A DNA stretch of 64,000 nucleotides from an uncultured Erythrobacter sp. (GCA_947488325.1 CANKYZ010000001.1:802835-866834); one strand, 5' to 3'. Shown: positions 51,842 to 62,065, numbered from the stretch's first letter. Notes: a model not told the origin generated them from the letters alone. Program-made: numbers and translations.

Positions 51842-54800
51842 TCGCGCGCATAATCGATGCCTCGATCGCCAATCGGTTTTTCATCGTTCTGGCGGCCATC
51901 GCGGTTACGCTCGCCGGCTTCTGGGCGGTGCGCGCAACGCCTGTCGATGCGATCCCCGATCTCTCCGACGTGCAGGTCGTGGTGCGCTCGAACTATCCGG
52001 GCCAAGCTCCGCGCATCGTTGAGGATCAGGTCACATACCCGCTCGCAACGACGATGCTCTCGGTGCCGGGTGCGGAAACGGTGCGCGGCTATTCGATGTT
52101 CGGCGACAGCTTCGTCTATGTGATCTTCGAGGACGGTACGGACCTCTACTGGGCGCGCTCGCGCGTGCTTGAATATCTCAACCAGGTGCAAAACGAATTG
52201 CCCGAAGGTGTGACAAGCTCGCTCGGGCCGGACGCAACGGGCGTTGGCTGGATTTACGAATATGCGCTGGTTGACCGAACAGGGAACAGCGACCTTGCTG
52301 GCCTCAGAAGTCTTCAGGACTGGTTCCTGCGTTATGAGCTCCAGACCATTCCGGGCATTGCAGAGGTCGCCAGCGTAGGCGGCATGGTCAAGCAGTACCA
52401 GGTCGTGCTGGAACCCTACCGGATGGCTTCGCTTGGCGTCACCTACAGCGATGTCGTGCGTGCCATCCAGGCCTCAAATCAGGAGGCCGGCGGATCGGTG
52501 GTTGAAATGGGCGAGGCCGAATTCATGGTCCGCGCATCAGGCTATCTCACGTCTCTCGACGACTTCAGACAGATACCGCTGAAATCGGTGGGTAACGGTA
52601 TCCCCGTCACCTTGTCCGATGTCGCCACGATCCAGCTTGGCCCCGAAATGCGGCGAGGGATCGCCGAACTCAATGGCGAAGGCGAGGTCGCAGGCGGTAT
52701 TGTCGTGCTCAGACAGGGTGAGGATGCGCGGGCAACCATCGCGGCTGTCGAAGAGAAGCTCGACGTGCTCCAAGCCAGTCTTCCCGAAGGGGTCGAGATT
52801 GTCACGACCTATGATCGTTCGAAGCTGATCGACGCCTCGATCGAAAACCTGACCGGAAAACTCATCGCCGAGTTTATCATTGTCGCGATCGTTTGCGCGC
52901 TGTTCCTTTGGCATGTGCGATCAGCATTGGTGGCGATCGTCACGCTTCCATTGGGGGTGCTGGCCGCCTTTATCGTGATGCGTTTCCAAGGGGTCGATGC
53001 GAACATCATGTCCTTGGGCGGCATTGCCATCGCAATCGGCGCAATGGTCGACGCTGCGATCGTGATGATCGAGAACGCGCACAAGCACATCGAGCATTGG
53101 GAGGAGGACCATTCGGGCGAACAGATGTCCAACAATGAGCGCTGGAAACTGATTGCGGAGGCATCGAAAGAGGTGGGGCCAGCGCTGTTCTTCAGCCTTC
53201 TCATCATCACACTTTCGTTCCTTCCGGTGTTTACTTTGCAGGCGCAGGAAGGCCGCCTGTTTTCGCCGCTGGCCTTCACGAAGACCTACGCCATGGCGGC
53301 GGCCGCCATTTTGTCTGTCACACTGGTACCTGTGTTGATGGGTTGGCTGATCCGCGGGAAGATACCCAAGGAGGACACCAACCTACTCAATCGCGTGCTG
53401 ACCAACGCCTACCGGCCCGGTCTTGATTGGGTAATGCGCCGACCGAAAACCACATTGGTTGTGGCAGGCCTCGTATTCCTGACAGCGCTGGTCCCGTTCA
53501 CCCGCCTTGGAGGAGAATTCCTGCCGCCGCTCGACGAAGGCGATCTCCTCTACATGCCGAGCGCTCTGCCTGGCCTGTCTCCTGGTGAAGCGTCCGCATT
53601 GCTTCAGCGGACCGACCGCCTGATCAAATCTGTGCCGGAAGTCGATACCGTGTTCGGAAAAGCCGGACGTGCAGATACAGCGACCGACCCTGCGCCAATC
53701 ACGATGTTCGAGACAACGATCCGCTTCAAACCGCGCGAAGAGTGGCGGCCGGGAATGACGCCGGAGAAGCTCGTGGAAGAGCTCGACAGCGCGGTGCAGG
53801 TGCCGGGGCTCGCCAATGTCTGGGTGCCCCCGATCCGCAACCGCATCGACATGCTCGCGACCGGGATCAAGAGCCCGATCGGCGTGAAAGTGTCTGGCGA
53901 GGACCTTGCCGAAATCGAGCGCGTGGCGTTGCAGGTCGAGAATGTCGCAAAACAGGTTCCCGGCGTCAGCTCCGCTTTGGCAGAGCGTCTTTCGGGAGGT
54001 CGCTATGTCGATGTAGACATAGACCGGGGCGCTGCGGCGCGTTTCGGGCTGAATATCGCCGATGTTCAGCAGATTGTGTCAGGCGCGATCGGCGGCGCGA
54101 ATGTCGGACGGACCGTCGAAGGACTGGCGCGATATCCGATCAATGTGCGCTATCCGCGCGAGATCCGCGACAGCCTCGAAGAATTGCGCGCGCTGCCTTT
54201 GCTGACACCGTCTGGACAGCAAATCACGCTCGGAACGGTCGCGCAGGTGAGCGTCAGCGATGGCCCGCCCATGCTCAAGAATGAGCAAGGCCGTCTCATC
54301 AGCGTGGTCTATGTCGACACGCGTGGACGCGATTTGACTTCGGTCGTAAGCGATCTTCAGGGGGCGGTGTCAGAGGGCGTCGATCTGCCTGCCGGTGTGA
54401 GCATTTCCTACGCGGGCCAGTTTGAATATCTCACTCGCGCGAATGAGCGGTTGCAGGTCGTCATTCCCGCAACGCTCGGCATCATCTTCATCCTGCTCTA
54501 TCTGATCTTCCGCCGGTTAGACGAAGCGCTTCTGGTTATGGGCACGCTGCCCTTTGCCCTGACCGGCGGCTTCTGGCTGCTCTATCTGATGGGCTACAAC
54601 CAGTCTGTTGCGACATCGGTGGGTTTCATTGCCCTTGCCGGGGTATCGGCGGAGTTCGGCGTCATCATGCTGATCTACCTTAAGTCTGCGCTGGCCCGGC
54701 GCAGCGGCGCCCTCGATGCGCACGGCGTGGGCGAAGCCATCAGGGAGGGCGCTCTTTTGCGCGTGCGTCCCAAGGCAATGACCGTGGCCGTCATTCTTGC

Positions 54801-55002
54801 CGGTCTCTTCCCGATCCTCATTGGAACCGGCGCAGGATCGGAGGTCATGAGCCGCATCGCCGCACCGATGGTGGGCGGCATGATCACCGCGCCGCTGCTT
54901 TCCATGTTCGTTATCCCCGCCGCATATCTCTTGATGCGGCGCCCCCGGCCAGAGCGGCCAACACAATCCGAAGGAGAAGAAGAATGCGTACCTCAAACCT
55001 AG
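51838..55002 (+). CDS. cusA: RND heavy-metal transporter CusA (HME4, Cu/Ag type)
   Basis: This 1054-aa RND pump has the TM4 motif [20 protein letters not shown], which belongs to the HME4 Cu+/Ag+ class and differs from the DFG...DG motif of CzcA at 31.6 kb. Length agrees with CusA (1047 aa). Its 3' end overlaps the cusF gene by 19 bp. It takes up Cu+ from the periplasm or cytoplasm and passes it through CusC. Confidence 0.95.
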   Translation: MIARIIDASIANRFFIVLAAIAVTLAGFWAVRATPVDAIPDLSDVQVVVRSNYPGQAPRIVEDQVTYPLATTMLSVPGAETVRGYSMFGDSFVYVIFEDGTDLYWARSRVLEYLNQVQNELPEGVTSSLGPDATGVGWIYEYALVDRTGNSDLAGLRSLQDWFLRYELQTIPGIAEVASVGGMVKQYQVVLEPYRMASLGVTYSDVVRAIQASNQEAGGSVVEMGEAEFMVRASGYLTSLDDFRQIPLKSVGNGIPVTLSDVATIQLGPEMRRGIAELNGEGEVAGGIVVLRQGEDARATIAAVEEKLDVLQASLPEGVEIVTTYDRSKLIDASIENLTGKLIAEFIIVAIVCALFLWHVRSALVAIVTLPLGVLAAFIVMRFQGVDANIMSLGGIAIAIGAMVDAAIVMIENAHKHIEHWEEDHSGEQMSNNERWKLIAEASKEVGPALFFSLLIITLSFLPVFTLQAQEGRLFSPLAFTKTYAMAAAAILSVTLVPVLMGWLIRGKIPKEDTNLLNRVLTNAYRPGLDWVMRRPKTTLVVAGLVFLTALVPFTRLGGEFLPPLDEGDLLYMPSALPGLSPGEASALLQRTDRLIKSVPEVDTVFGKAGRADTATDPAPITMFETTIRFKPREEWRPGMTPEKLVEELDSAVQVPGLANVWVPPIRNRIDMLATGIKSPIGVKVSGEDLAEIERVALQVENVAKQVPGVSSALAERLSGGRYVDVDIDRGAAARFGLNIADVQQIVSGAIGGANVGRTVEGLARYPINVRYPREIRDSLEELRALPLLTPSGQQITLGTVAQVSVSDGPPMLKNEQGRLISVVYVDTRGRDLTSVVSDLQGAVSEGVDLPAGVSISYAGQFEYLTRANERLQVVIPATLGIIFILLYLIFRRLDEALLVMGTLPFALTGGFWLLYLMGYNQSVATSVGFIALAGVSAEFGVIMLIYLKSALARRSGALDAHGVGEAIREGALLRVRPKAMTVAVILAGLFPILIGTGAGSEVMSRIAAPMVGGMITAPLLSMFVIPAAYLLMRRPRPERPTQSEGEEECVPQT

Positions 55003-55361
55003 TTATGTTGCTGGCCGCGCCCTTGGCCCTCGCTGCTTGCGACAGCGGGCAGGAGATGGAGACCATGGACGAAATGGGCGCGGACCAGATGTCGATGGAA
55101 GGACATGATATGTCAGCGATGGATGAGAGCGAGGGTACAAAAACCGCCAGTGCCATCGGCACCGTAACCGCCATTGATCCCGAGGCAGACACTCTCACTG
55201 TCGATCACGAACCCGTTGCAGAGCTTGGCTGGCCTCAGATGGTGATGGCTTTCGATGCCAGCGAAGACGTGCGCGGCGATGTGGCTGTGGGTGATGCAAT
55301 CGAGTTTACAGTCGAGGCAACCGAAGACGGCAACACGATTACCGCGCTGACCAAGCAATAG
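54984..55361 (+). CDS. cusF: Periplasmic copper chaperone CusF-like protein
   Basis: This 125-aa protein has a lipoprotein-type leader ([14 protein letters not shown]), a Met-rich linker ([20 protein letters not shown]) and a CusF fold ([20 protein letters not shown], then [11 protein letters not shown] with the W/M/M ligands). It hands Cu+ or Ag+ to CusB. With the CusF domain already fused to CusB, this operon carries two CusF units. Confidence 0.92.
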   Translation: MRTSNLVMLLAAPLALAACDSGQEMETMDEMGADQMSMEGHDMSAMDESEGTKTASAIGTVTAIDPEADTLTVDHEPVAELGWPQMVMAFDASEDVRGDVAVGDAIEFTVEATEDGNTITALTKQ

Positions 55362-56084
55362 AACTGAAAAGCCCTCTGCGCGAGGAAACCGTAACCCTTG
55401 GCCGAAAAATGACCGGCTCGGCCAAAGGGCTTGCTTCAAAACTCGCGCGCGATTGTATGAGTGAAATATTTCAGGCAAGCTCCGTCACCGGCTGTCAGAG
55501 TGACGCTTTGGTAGAGACTTAAGTCAGAGCCCTCTCGGCGGTCGGCGCCCCTCAGCTGGAGCGGTATGCGGGCTCTTCCGCGGGCCTTTCGGTCTATGCA
55601 CGCAAATTTGGATATTTGTTTCGGGGGTTTAGTTGGCTGATGTGAGTCCTCTTCTGGCACCATTAGCTTCTTCGCGGACATTCGTGAACGGGTGAAAATT
55701 ACTGAAAAGTAAGGCAAATGTCCCATTGTGTGTTCCCGGTTGTTCGCGTGGAAGTGTCCGAATTCGCACATTCGGGGGGTTCAAATTGGGGGTCAGATTA
55801 GAAGGCCTATGAGCATTCCCGCCTCCGACTCTCATTGACGTTTGTGTTCTAGCCAATGCGCTCTGCACCAATCGATCCCAGCATCTTTGTGAGTCGATGG
55901 TCGGCGGGTCGCCTATTCCCGGCCCACTGGCGGATAATAGCCATTTCGCTCACCATCCAATTGCTAGTCATAAGCGGATTTTTGTGTCCGGTTCCGACCC
56001 GCTCTAGCTCAATCTGTCGCATGAGTGCTGACCTAATCATCAGCGCCTTATGCGAGCTCTGATGAAAATGAGCTCTGGGCAAAC
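55362..56084. other. Intergenic region at the end of the metal block
   Basis: About 720 bases with no supported gene. A hairpin at 55395-55429 (listed) probably terminates the cus transcript. The remainder is AT-richer and marks the switch from the GC-rich metal block to the AT-richer STAND operon. A 63-codon minus-strand frame (55849-56040) is present but unrecognisable. Confidence 0.5.
55395..55429 (+). terminator. Hairpin after cusF
   Basis: CCCTTGGCCGA at 55395-55405 pairs with TCGGCCAAAGGG at 55418-55429 (one bulge), giving a GC-rich stem with a 12-nt loop, 34 bp after the cusF stop. Only a short T-containing stretch follows, so efficiency is uncertain. Confidence 0.5.
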
Positions 56085-56879
56085 CTAAATTGAGTGCTGC
56101 TGCGACCCTTCTTCTATGCAATATTCAGCCACTAAGGTGTTGATCGCCTGAGACCTTGCCGCAATCTTCTTACTGGCCTGCCTAAAGGCAAATTCACCGT
56201 CGACGAGGCCGCCAATCTCAGAGCGCCAAAGGGCGCTGCCCACAATTGCCCCGATACTCTGCGTGTGGCCGTGATCGGACAGTGCACTTTCGAATTCAGC
56301 AAACGACATTCCATCTGACCGAAGATAGAGGCCCAAGTCGGATTGAAGCTCGCTGATCTCAAACGCTTTTGAAGTTTCTGCAGAGCAGTCGAGTTTGAGC
56401 GCGAGAATTGAAGATTCGTTCGCAATGGATTGCAGAATGCGGGCGCGCTCCTTCACAGATGATTTCACATCAAAGTATGGTTCAAACACAATTGAGCGGT
56501 TGGGTAGGCTAGAGAAAAGCGCGCTAATTTCTCTAAGTTCTTCGGACTCTGCTGCCGGAAAAACTACTCCAACCTTGACGAGAGGCCTTCCGAGTCTCTT
56601 GCTAATGGCAATCGCCAAGCCCTCTTCAACGGTCGTTCTATCAATGTCGCTCGATTTTTGGTCCGGTAGCCCAACAATACACTGAACACTGGCGGATACG
56701 CACTTTTCCAGACTTAGTGTGTCCGTGCTCCCGACAACGAAACCATCACATGGTACGGAGCCGATTAGATGCCTGAGACGATGTCGGATAAGACTTGGGC
56801 TACTAGCCGGAATTCCGGCGCCGTATCGTTCCAGCGTGATGTTGCCATGATCGATTGCTATGAAAAGGCCGCCAAACAA
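56085..56879 (-). CDS. Class I aldolase-like TIM-barrel protein (DeoC/FbaB/LacD type)
   Basis: This 264-aa protein begins FGGLFIAIDHGNITLERYGA, like the first strand and DHG motif of class I aldolases of the FbaB/DeoC/LacD group. A later SSILALKLDCSAET offers Lys as the Schiff-base residue. The only in-frame start is a TTG at 56879, after the stop of the upstream gene. It is the last gene of the five-gene operon. The exact substrate cannot be read; a sugar phosphate or a modified nucleoside derivative is possible. The family call is moderate. Confidence 0.6.
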   Translation of the reverse strand: MFGGLFIAIDHGNITLERYGAGIPASSPSLIRHRLRHLIGSVPCDGFVVGSTDTLSLEKCVSASVQCIVGLPDQKSSDIDRTTVEEGLAIAISKRLGRPLVKVGVVFPAAESEELREISALFSSLPNRSIVFEPYFDVKSSVKERARILQSIANESSILALKLDCSAETSKAFEISELQSDLGLYLRSDGMSFAEFESALSDHGHTQSIGAIVGSALWRSEIGGLVDGEFAFRQASKKIAARSQAINTLVAEYCIEEGSQQHSI

Positions 56880-56891
56880 TGTGCTAATTCT

Positions 56892-57365
56892 CTATCTAGT
56901 TAGTATGGATTCTTGCCTGGGATTGTCAGGGAAGTTCACTTCGTCGAATAACACGGCCCGTCCAAGCTCGACACGAAACATTCTCATACCGGTGGTGCCG
57001 TTCAGAATGTCAGTTGCAGAGAACATGTCTTTGACGACTGGCCAGCGCTGCGCATAGATATCGTAGGCTTTCTGGCAGACCTCATCCTGAGCTTCAAACG
57101 CATGACCTTCGAAAGAAAGACCACGAACCTTCTGTCCAAGGCCCTCGAGATCGATCGCGACCACTCCGCCAGCCACCTGACTGTTTTGAACAATGTCTAG
57201 CGAGTGACGTCTCGCCTTGTTCGACGTGAACACCAAATCACCGCTATTTGCATCAAATGCATACCAGACGTGAGTTACCCAAGGAACTGCATTGGCTGAG
57301 GTTGATAAGTGCAATAATTTGCCCTCAGCTAGGTAGTTCGTAATGAGATTGTTCAATGCTTCCAT
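56892..57365 (-). CDS. Pyridoxamine 5'-phosphate oxidase-like flavin split-barrel protein
   Basis: This 157-aa protein has the split-barrel pattern: GKLLHLSTSANAVPWVTHVW, then LVFTSNKARRHSLDIVQNSQ, VAGGVVAID and GLSFEGHAFEAQD. The family binds FMN, F420 or heme and reduces or oxidises small molecules. GAGGAT lies just before the ATG. It follows the dehydrogenase gene by 12 bp and precedes the aldolase-like gene by 12 bp. Confidence 0.8.
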   Translation of the reverse strand: MEALNNLITNYLAEGKLLHLSTSANAVPWVTHVWYAFDANSGDLVFTSNKARRHSLDIVQNSQVAGGVVAIDLEGLGQKVRGLSFEGHAFEAQDEVCQKAYDIYAQRWPVVKDMFSATDILNGTTGMRMFRVELGRAVLFDEVNFPDNPRQESILTR

Positions 57366-57377
57366 GCTATCCTCATT

Positions 57378-58124
57378 CTAGACCTCGCCGCCAGAAATCC
57401 TAAAACTTTCTCCGGTGATCATACTAGATTTGTCGCTCAGAAGGTAGGCGACAAGGCTTGCACATTCTTCGAGTTCCAAAAAGCGACCTGCTGGAACCCT
57501 GGATGTGCGCTCCTTGATGTACTCTTCCACGGAGATGCCCACTGATTGGGCGTGTTCTGGAAAAATACTACGGACATTCTCGGTCCACATCGGACCAGGA
57601 CAAACGGCGTTTATCCTAATGCGCGGAGCCTCCTCTTTTGCGAAGCTCTGTACCAACCCGTTCATCCCGTGCTTGGACGCTGAATATGCCCCTCGATTTG
57701 CTGGTGAGTTTAGACCGAATATCGAAGATACCAGCACAATAGAGCTGCTTGTCTCAAGCTTCCGCATCCTATCCGCGGCGGAGCGGACGCAAAAGAACGC
57801 GCCGGTTAGGTTTACGGCAATCGTTCTCAGCCAGTCTTCTGTTGTAGTTTCAACGAGGCTTGTGGCTGTTGGATTAATGCCCACTGCGAAAACCATCCGA
57901 TCGATTTGGCCGAACTGATCGACCTCCTCGAACAGCGCCTGGACCTCATCGGGATTAGAGACATCTCCATGAACGGTGCCAAGAGCTCTTGTTCTGTCTT
58001 TCAGTCCTGCGAGGTTGCCATGCTGTGAGTGCGAATGGAGTATCAGGTCTTCATCACTCTCTGCGAGCCTTCTCGCGGTCGCACCTCCTACTTCGCCACT
58101 GGCACCAAGGATTAGGGTGGTCAC
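57378..58124 (-). CDS. Short-chain dehydrogenase/reductase (SDR)
   Basis: This 248-aa NAD(P)-dependent oxidoreductase has the classical SDR layout: LILGASGEVGGATARRLAES cofactor motif (about residues 4-23), AVNLTGAF, catalytic SS...YSASK (Tyr and Lys near 155) and INAVCPGPMWTENV. It overlaps the NTPase gene by 4 bp (ATGA), so it is translated with it. Substrate unknown. Confidence 0.9.
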   Translation of the reverse strand: MTTLILGASGEVGGATARRLAESDEDLILHSHSQHGNLAGLKDRTRALGTVHGDVSNPDEVQALFEEVDQFGQIDRMVFAVGINPTATSLVETTTEDWLRTIAVNLTGAFFCVRSAADRMRKLETSSSIVLVSSIFGLNSPANRGAYSASKHGMNGLVQSFAKEEAPRIRINAVCPGPMWTENVRSIFPEHAQSVGISVEEYIKERTSRVPAGRFLELEECASLVAYLLSDKSSMITGESFRISGGEV

Positions 58125-59824
58125 TGTTGTCTTCCTTCGCGTTCCTTGATAGCCCTAATCGCACTTTGGATTTGGTCGACCAAGCGTTTGTCGGCAGCGG
58201 TGTTTTCTGCCACTTCGAGCGACTCTAAGGCTGATCCATCACCAAATTGCCCCAGCCGATAAATTGTTATTGGAAGTGCCGCCTTTAGCGACTGATTCTT
58301 TAGCCGAGCGAGCAATTGTTGAGCGACTGAGTCGGTAGCTTCGTGAAGACGTGCCTCGGCATTACGATGCTCTGCGTCCTCATCGGCAAGAAGCTGATGA
58401 ATGTAGTCGAACGGTGAGGTTTTTCCCAGAATCACACGCTGATACATCGCGATCTTGCGTATTAGGAGTGGCATGGTTTCAGCTTCAAATTTTTCTAGTT
58501 CTTCGGCGAATTCTTGAGGGGCCTGTGCAAGAGTTTCGCCGAAACGTTGGTCGTCCTCTAGAAAATACAAAATTATCATTCGGTCTAGAGTGCTAAGCGA
58601 CGGCCGCGATGCAATCTCGACAAGTCGGTCAGCAAGATTCTCAGCTGCCATCTCTTTGACGATCGAGAACGCGAGAGACTGGGCTGACTCTGGAAGGAAG
58701 CTCTCGTCATCGAGCTCGAGTGAATCACCCGATTGAATTCTCTCAAAAATCGCACGTGCAAGAAAGAACTCGTAGTGGGCTGACTGCCGAAACTTATATT
58801 CTGCTTCTGCATCAGCTCGTGCAGCGGAGACTCTTTCGAGCATATGATTAGTGCGCAAGAAATCCGCGGTCCACTCGTACCTATCTCTACCCGCGTTGCC
58901 GACATAAAGGTTGGCACTCTGCACGGCCTCACTGACGCGCACCCCTATCCTAGCAAAGGGTATTGAATTAGGCGAATGCGCCCTTCCCTGATTGCGCCCA
59001 TCACCAGAATAGATGTCATATGCAAGGTCCGTGAGAATGCTCTCTTTAACTCGTGAGGGTATGCGAGATTTTTCCGCGTCATAGTCCGCCGCTAGCGTGA
59101 CGCTTGCATACTGGGAGAGCACGTTGGAGAGCTTGAGCGGAGCACTAGGGGTATTCTGCCTCGTTATGATACTTGCTATCATCGACAAGGCCTGAGGCCG
59201 ACGTAACTCCGGGTTCGAGTCGCCAAATCGATCAAAATATTCGGTAACAACAAGTGCAAGATCGCGCTCGTTCGCTGTCCCCGCAAACTCTCGAAGCTCT
59301 TCGACTGTCCAAGGGACGAGTTCAATGATCTGGGGCATTCTGATTCCCAGTGAAGGCCATCTTGCCTCGGTGATCAGTTGCCGAAACAGTTCATCATTCT
59401 GAATGTCAAAATGGCGACGTGTCGCGAGCACGACACGGTTTTGCTTAAGAATGGTCTTCAACTGGAGTAAGTCTGGCTCTGACCCATCAGGACCGGCCTT
59501 GCCGGTGACGATGTCGTAGTTGTCTACTAGAATGGTTTGAGCCGTAAGAGAGCTGCTGAACCCGTTAGTGCCGTTATGCTGAGTGCCGAAGTCCCTTAAC
59601 TCCGCGCTTTCAAGTCCTTGCAAGATCGACGAGAGTGCATGTGTTTTTCCTGCGCCATATGGTCCGAAAAGGAGGAGCAGGTTTGATTCGGTGGCGTCCC
59701 ATTGCGTCACCTGGTCAAGCAACACGTCATCGCCCGCCCAAGCGTCGGTCGGCTGAGAGTATTGCCTCGCTCTCTGAGGTGGCAGATTGAGGCCTAATTC
59801 TGCATGACTCGCAGGTTTATCCAT
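58121..59824 (-). CDS. STAND/NACHT-like P-loop NTPase with helical C-terminus
   Basis: This 567-aa protein has an N-terminal P-loop domain with Walker A LLFGPYGAGKTHALSS (GPYGAGKT at about 54-61), Walker B TILVDNYDIV (about 97-106) and an Arg-finger-like RVVLATRRHF. A winged-helix-like middle is followed by an all-helical C-terminal half with HEAT-type repeats (ITIYRLGQFGDGSALESLE). This is the layout of STAND ATPases, which often act as antiphage sensors. ATG at 59824 is used; a TTG two codons earlier is open. Next to a truncated integrase, in an AT-richer segment. Confidence 0.7.
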   Translation of the reverse strand: MDKPASHAELGLNLPPQRARQYSQPTDAWAGDDVLLDQVTQWDATESNLLLLFGPYGAGKTHALSSILQGLESAELRDFGTQHNGTNGFSSSLTAQTILVDNYDIVTGKAGPDGSEPDLLQLKTILKQNRVVLATRRHFDIQNDELFRQLITEARWPSLGIRMPQIIELVPWTVEELREFAGTANERDLALVVTEYFDRFGDSNPELRRPQALSMIASIITRQNTPSAPLKLSNVLSQYASVTLAADYDAEKSRIPSRVKESILTDLAYDIYSGDGRNQGRAHSPNSIPFARIGVRVSEAVQSANLYVGNAGRDRYEWTADFLRTNHMLERVSAARADAEAEYKFRQSAHYEFFLARAIFERIQSGDSLELDDESFLPESAQSLAFSIVKEMAAENLADRLVEIASRPSLSTLDRMIILYFLEDDQRFGETLAQAPQEFAEELEKFEAETMPLLIRKIAMYQRVILGKTSPFDYIHQLLADEDAEHRNAEARLHEATDSVAQQLLARLKNQSLKAALPITIYRLGQFGDGSALESLEVAENTAADKRLVDQIQSAIRAIKEREGRQQ

Positions 59825-59842
59825 TGACAACGAATTGCCAAT

Positions 59843-60469
59843 TCAAGGGCGTGCGTCAAGTCCATCGGCTAAAATCGATTGACGGCTTTTGAAAGTAACC
59901 AGAAGTTTTTCGAGCTCTTCAACTAGTGGACCAAGCTCCTTCTCAGACGCGGAATAATCTGAATCACTTGTTGAAGATGACTTAATAGCAATGACAATAT
60001 TTTTGAGAGGCTCAACAGTATTTCGAAGATGCTCGCTCCATGCATAGTCTGGAGGATTGATATCTACTAATCCGCTAGTGATCGTGTCGTTGGCACTTAT
60101 CGCAGCAAGCCTCGGATATTTGGGTGAGGGGTCCAAGTTGTCGAACAGTTGCTGAAAAGCACTTAAACGCTCAATGGCTGCGGTTAGATGCCCAAGTTCC
60201 TTCGTTTGAGTTTCGCGAAACTTCTTTTCTTCAAGAACGGAGGATTTTTCCTGAATCACGACCTGCTTCATGACTCCTCGCCATGAAGCGTAACCAACGA
60301 TTATGGCGGCCAAGAAAGCTGCCCACCCCGACAACGCCGACAACCAGTTGCGGACGCAAACACCAGTCACTTCATCATTGGCGCACCAACCGGAGCTAGG
60401 AGGCGGTGAGGCCGCTGTGGCCGCGCCCTCAAGGGCAACTAGTGCAACTCCAAAGAACTCTATTACCAT
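59843..60469 (-). CDS. Membrane-anchored coiled-coil protein of the STAND operon
   Basis: This 208-aa protein has two hydrophobic segments (FFGVALVALEGAATAASPP and WLSALSGWAAFLAAIIVGYA) enclosing a short loop with two Cys (GWCANDEVTGVC). A cytoplasmic charged coiled-coil region follows (EEKKFRETQTKELGHLTAAI). AAGGAA lies 5 nt before the ATG at 60469. It precedes the STAND NTPase gene by 18 bp. Unrecognised family. It could anchor the NTPase at the inner membrane or act as the membrane effector (inference). Confidence 0.6.
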   Translation of the reverse strand: MVIEFFGVALVALEGAATAASPPPSSGWCANDEVTGVCVRNWLSALSGWAAFLAAIIVGYASWRGVMKQVVIQEKSSVLEEKKFRETQTKELGHLTAAIERLSAFQQLFDNLDPSPKYPRLAAISANDTITSGLVDINPPDYAWSEHLRNTVEPLKNIVIAIKSSSTSDSDYSASEKELGPLVEELEKLLVTFKSRQSILADGLDARP

Positions 60470-60718
60470 GCTATTCCTTCCGTCGTCACGAAACTTTGCT
60501 CCTGCGGTCCGACTTGTAGTTTGAAAGGCAGCTTCGACCAAATCCAGTCTATCTGGATGGCAAAAGGCCTATGCCTAGCTCGGGCATCGATGCACGAAGC
60601 ACTCAGGTCTGACCTTGCTATTCTTAGCGCGCTTGTCCGTAGCTGAATGCCTGGGTGAAACTGACAATACAGGACAAAAGCGTTTGGGCTGGCTAGGTGA
60701 TATGACAACTCTCGCCGA

Positions 60719-61633
60719 TCATTCGTTTTCCAGTTTCATCAAATCGATCTTGTCTGACCACCACTGCATCATGCGGACGCGCTCATCCCAATATTGGGTT
60801 CGATTGTAAGCAGCTCGCACCGCATTGGTATCTTGGTGCGCTAACGAGCGCTCAATCGCGTCTGGATGGAACTCTCCGCATTCGTTTAGCAATGATGAGG
60901 CAGTTGTCCGAAAACCGTGGGCTGTCATCACATCCCCATAGCTCAGCCTTTTGAGTGCTTGGTTCACAGCATTCTCAGACAGTGGTTTCTTAGGATTGAA
61001 GCTGGGAAACACGTAAACGCTATATTCCGCCACGTGCTCCATTGACCGGATTATCGCTATCGCCTGACGGGACAGCGGAACTCGGTGTTCACGCCGCATT
61101 TTGGTTTGCTCGGCTGGTATGGTCCAGATCGCGGCTTCTAGATCGATATCGACCCAACGCATTGTCCTGATTTCACCGGGGCGCTGGAAGACGTGCGCCG
61201 ATAGCTTGAGAGCAGCATTCGTCGATGCAGTGCCCTTGTAGCCGTCCATAGCTCTCAAGAGATCGCCAAGTTCGTTGGGTTCTACAATCGCCGGATGGTG
61301 ACGCACGGAGGGTGCGGCTAACGCTCGTTGTAGAGCAGGTGCCGGATTGTTCTGAGCGCGACCGGTGACGATTGCATATGTGAACACTCGCCCCGCAAAG
61401 GACCGACACCTTCGCGCTGTCTCACGACGCCCGGAATCCTGAATTTCTTGTAATGCAGAAAGGAGCCTAGGCGGCGTGATCTCACGAATGGGGACTCTGC
61501 CTAGCTTTGGTTCCAGCAAAGAAAGCAACCACTCGGTCTTTCTCAGCGTAGTTGGTGAGATTGCTTTGTCACCATCATTCGCGCGCTTGTTTATGGATCG
61601 TAAATGTGTTTCCAAGTGACGCCCCAGTCGCAA
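60719..61633 (-). CDS. int: P4-type tyrosine integrase, N-terminally truncated
   Basis: The 304-aa remaining part has the core-binding domain from about residue 20 (SPTTLRKTEWLLSLLEPKLG) and a complete catalytic domain: Arg151 (RPGEI), HGFR (His239, Arg242), His266 (LAHQD) and Tyr276 (AAYNRTQY). The N-terminal arm-binding DUF4102 domain of about 90-100 residues is missing. The frame begins at a TTG, with an in-frame TAG four codons upstream. It probably cannot recombine on its own. Transcribed toward the STAND operon; marks the edge of the island. Confidence 0.85.
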   Translation of the reverse strand: MRLGRHLETHLRSINKRANDGDKAISPTTLRKTEWLLSLLEPKLGRVPIREITPPRLLSALQEIQDSGRRETARRCRSFAGRVFTYAIVTGRAQNNPAPALQRALAAPSVRHHPAIVEPNELGDLLRAMDGYKGTASTNAALKLSAHVFQRPGEIRTMRWVDIDLEAAIWTIPAEQTKMRREHRVPLSRQAIAIIRSMEHVAEYSVYVFPSFNPKKPLSENAVNQALKRLSYGDVMTAHGFRTTASSLLNECGEFHPDAIERSLAHQDTNAVRAAYNRTQYWDERVRMMQWWSDKIDLMKLENE

Positions 61634-61720
61634 TATGAGTTTCTACAACTGTCGCGCCGGAAAATAGATCAAACCCTCGATAGCTAGACAACTAAATGCC
61701 CCCCCAAAAAAAAGTAGATT

Positions 61721-62065
61721 TCACGCGTCGTCGGAGAATGCGGTAACCACAAATTGAAAACCATTGTCGCCTATTGTCGAACCCACACAATCCGCCTGCC
61801 TCTCAGAAAATTCCTCATAGGCAAAGTAAGTCACCGGCATTGATTTGTCTGGAAGACCGAGATCACGCAAAGAATGAGTGAATTGAACATCAAATCCAAA
61901 ATGCTCGATTCCACAGGCCTGATTCACTTGATCAAGGTCGTCAACTAAAGGCTGCAACTCGCTCTGGAATTTGGGCTCATAGCCGTCGCCTTCTTGGGTA
62001 GCGTCAGCGCAGCTAACTGAAGGCACCGCGACCAAGAACATCAACCCGCTACACAACTGCTTCAC
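61721..62065 (-). CDS. Small secreted or lipoprotein-like hypothetical protein
   Basis: This 114-aa protein has a leader (LCSGLMFLVAVPSVSCADAT), in which Cys19 could be lipidated although the lipobox is imperfect. Mature Cys residues occur in NQACGIEH and ADCVGS. The rest is acidic. No family recognised. It lies beyond the truncated integrase and on the same strand as the following genes. Confidence 0.6.
   Translation of the reverse strand: MKQLCSGLMFLVAVPSVSCADATQEGDGYEPKFQSELQPLVDDLDQVNQACGIEHFGFDVQFTHSLRDLGLPDKSMPVTYFAYEEFSERQADCVGSTIGDNGFQFVVTAFSDDA

Noticed and set aside
55849..56040. 63-codon minus-strand frame in the gap before the STAND operon
   Set aside because: AAGG precedes an ATG, but the sequence is unrecognisable and overlaps nothing informative. 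It is too weak to annotate.
61634..61720. tRNA or attachment site beside the integrase
   Set aside because: No cloverleaf or tRNA 3' end is visible, only homopolymer runs of C and A. An att site cannot be called without the other end.
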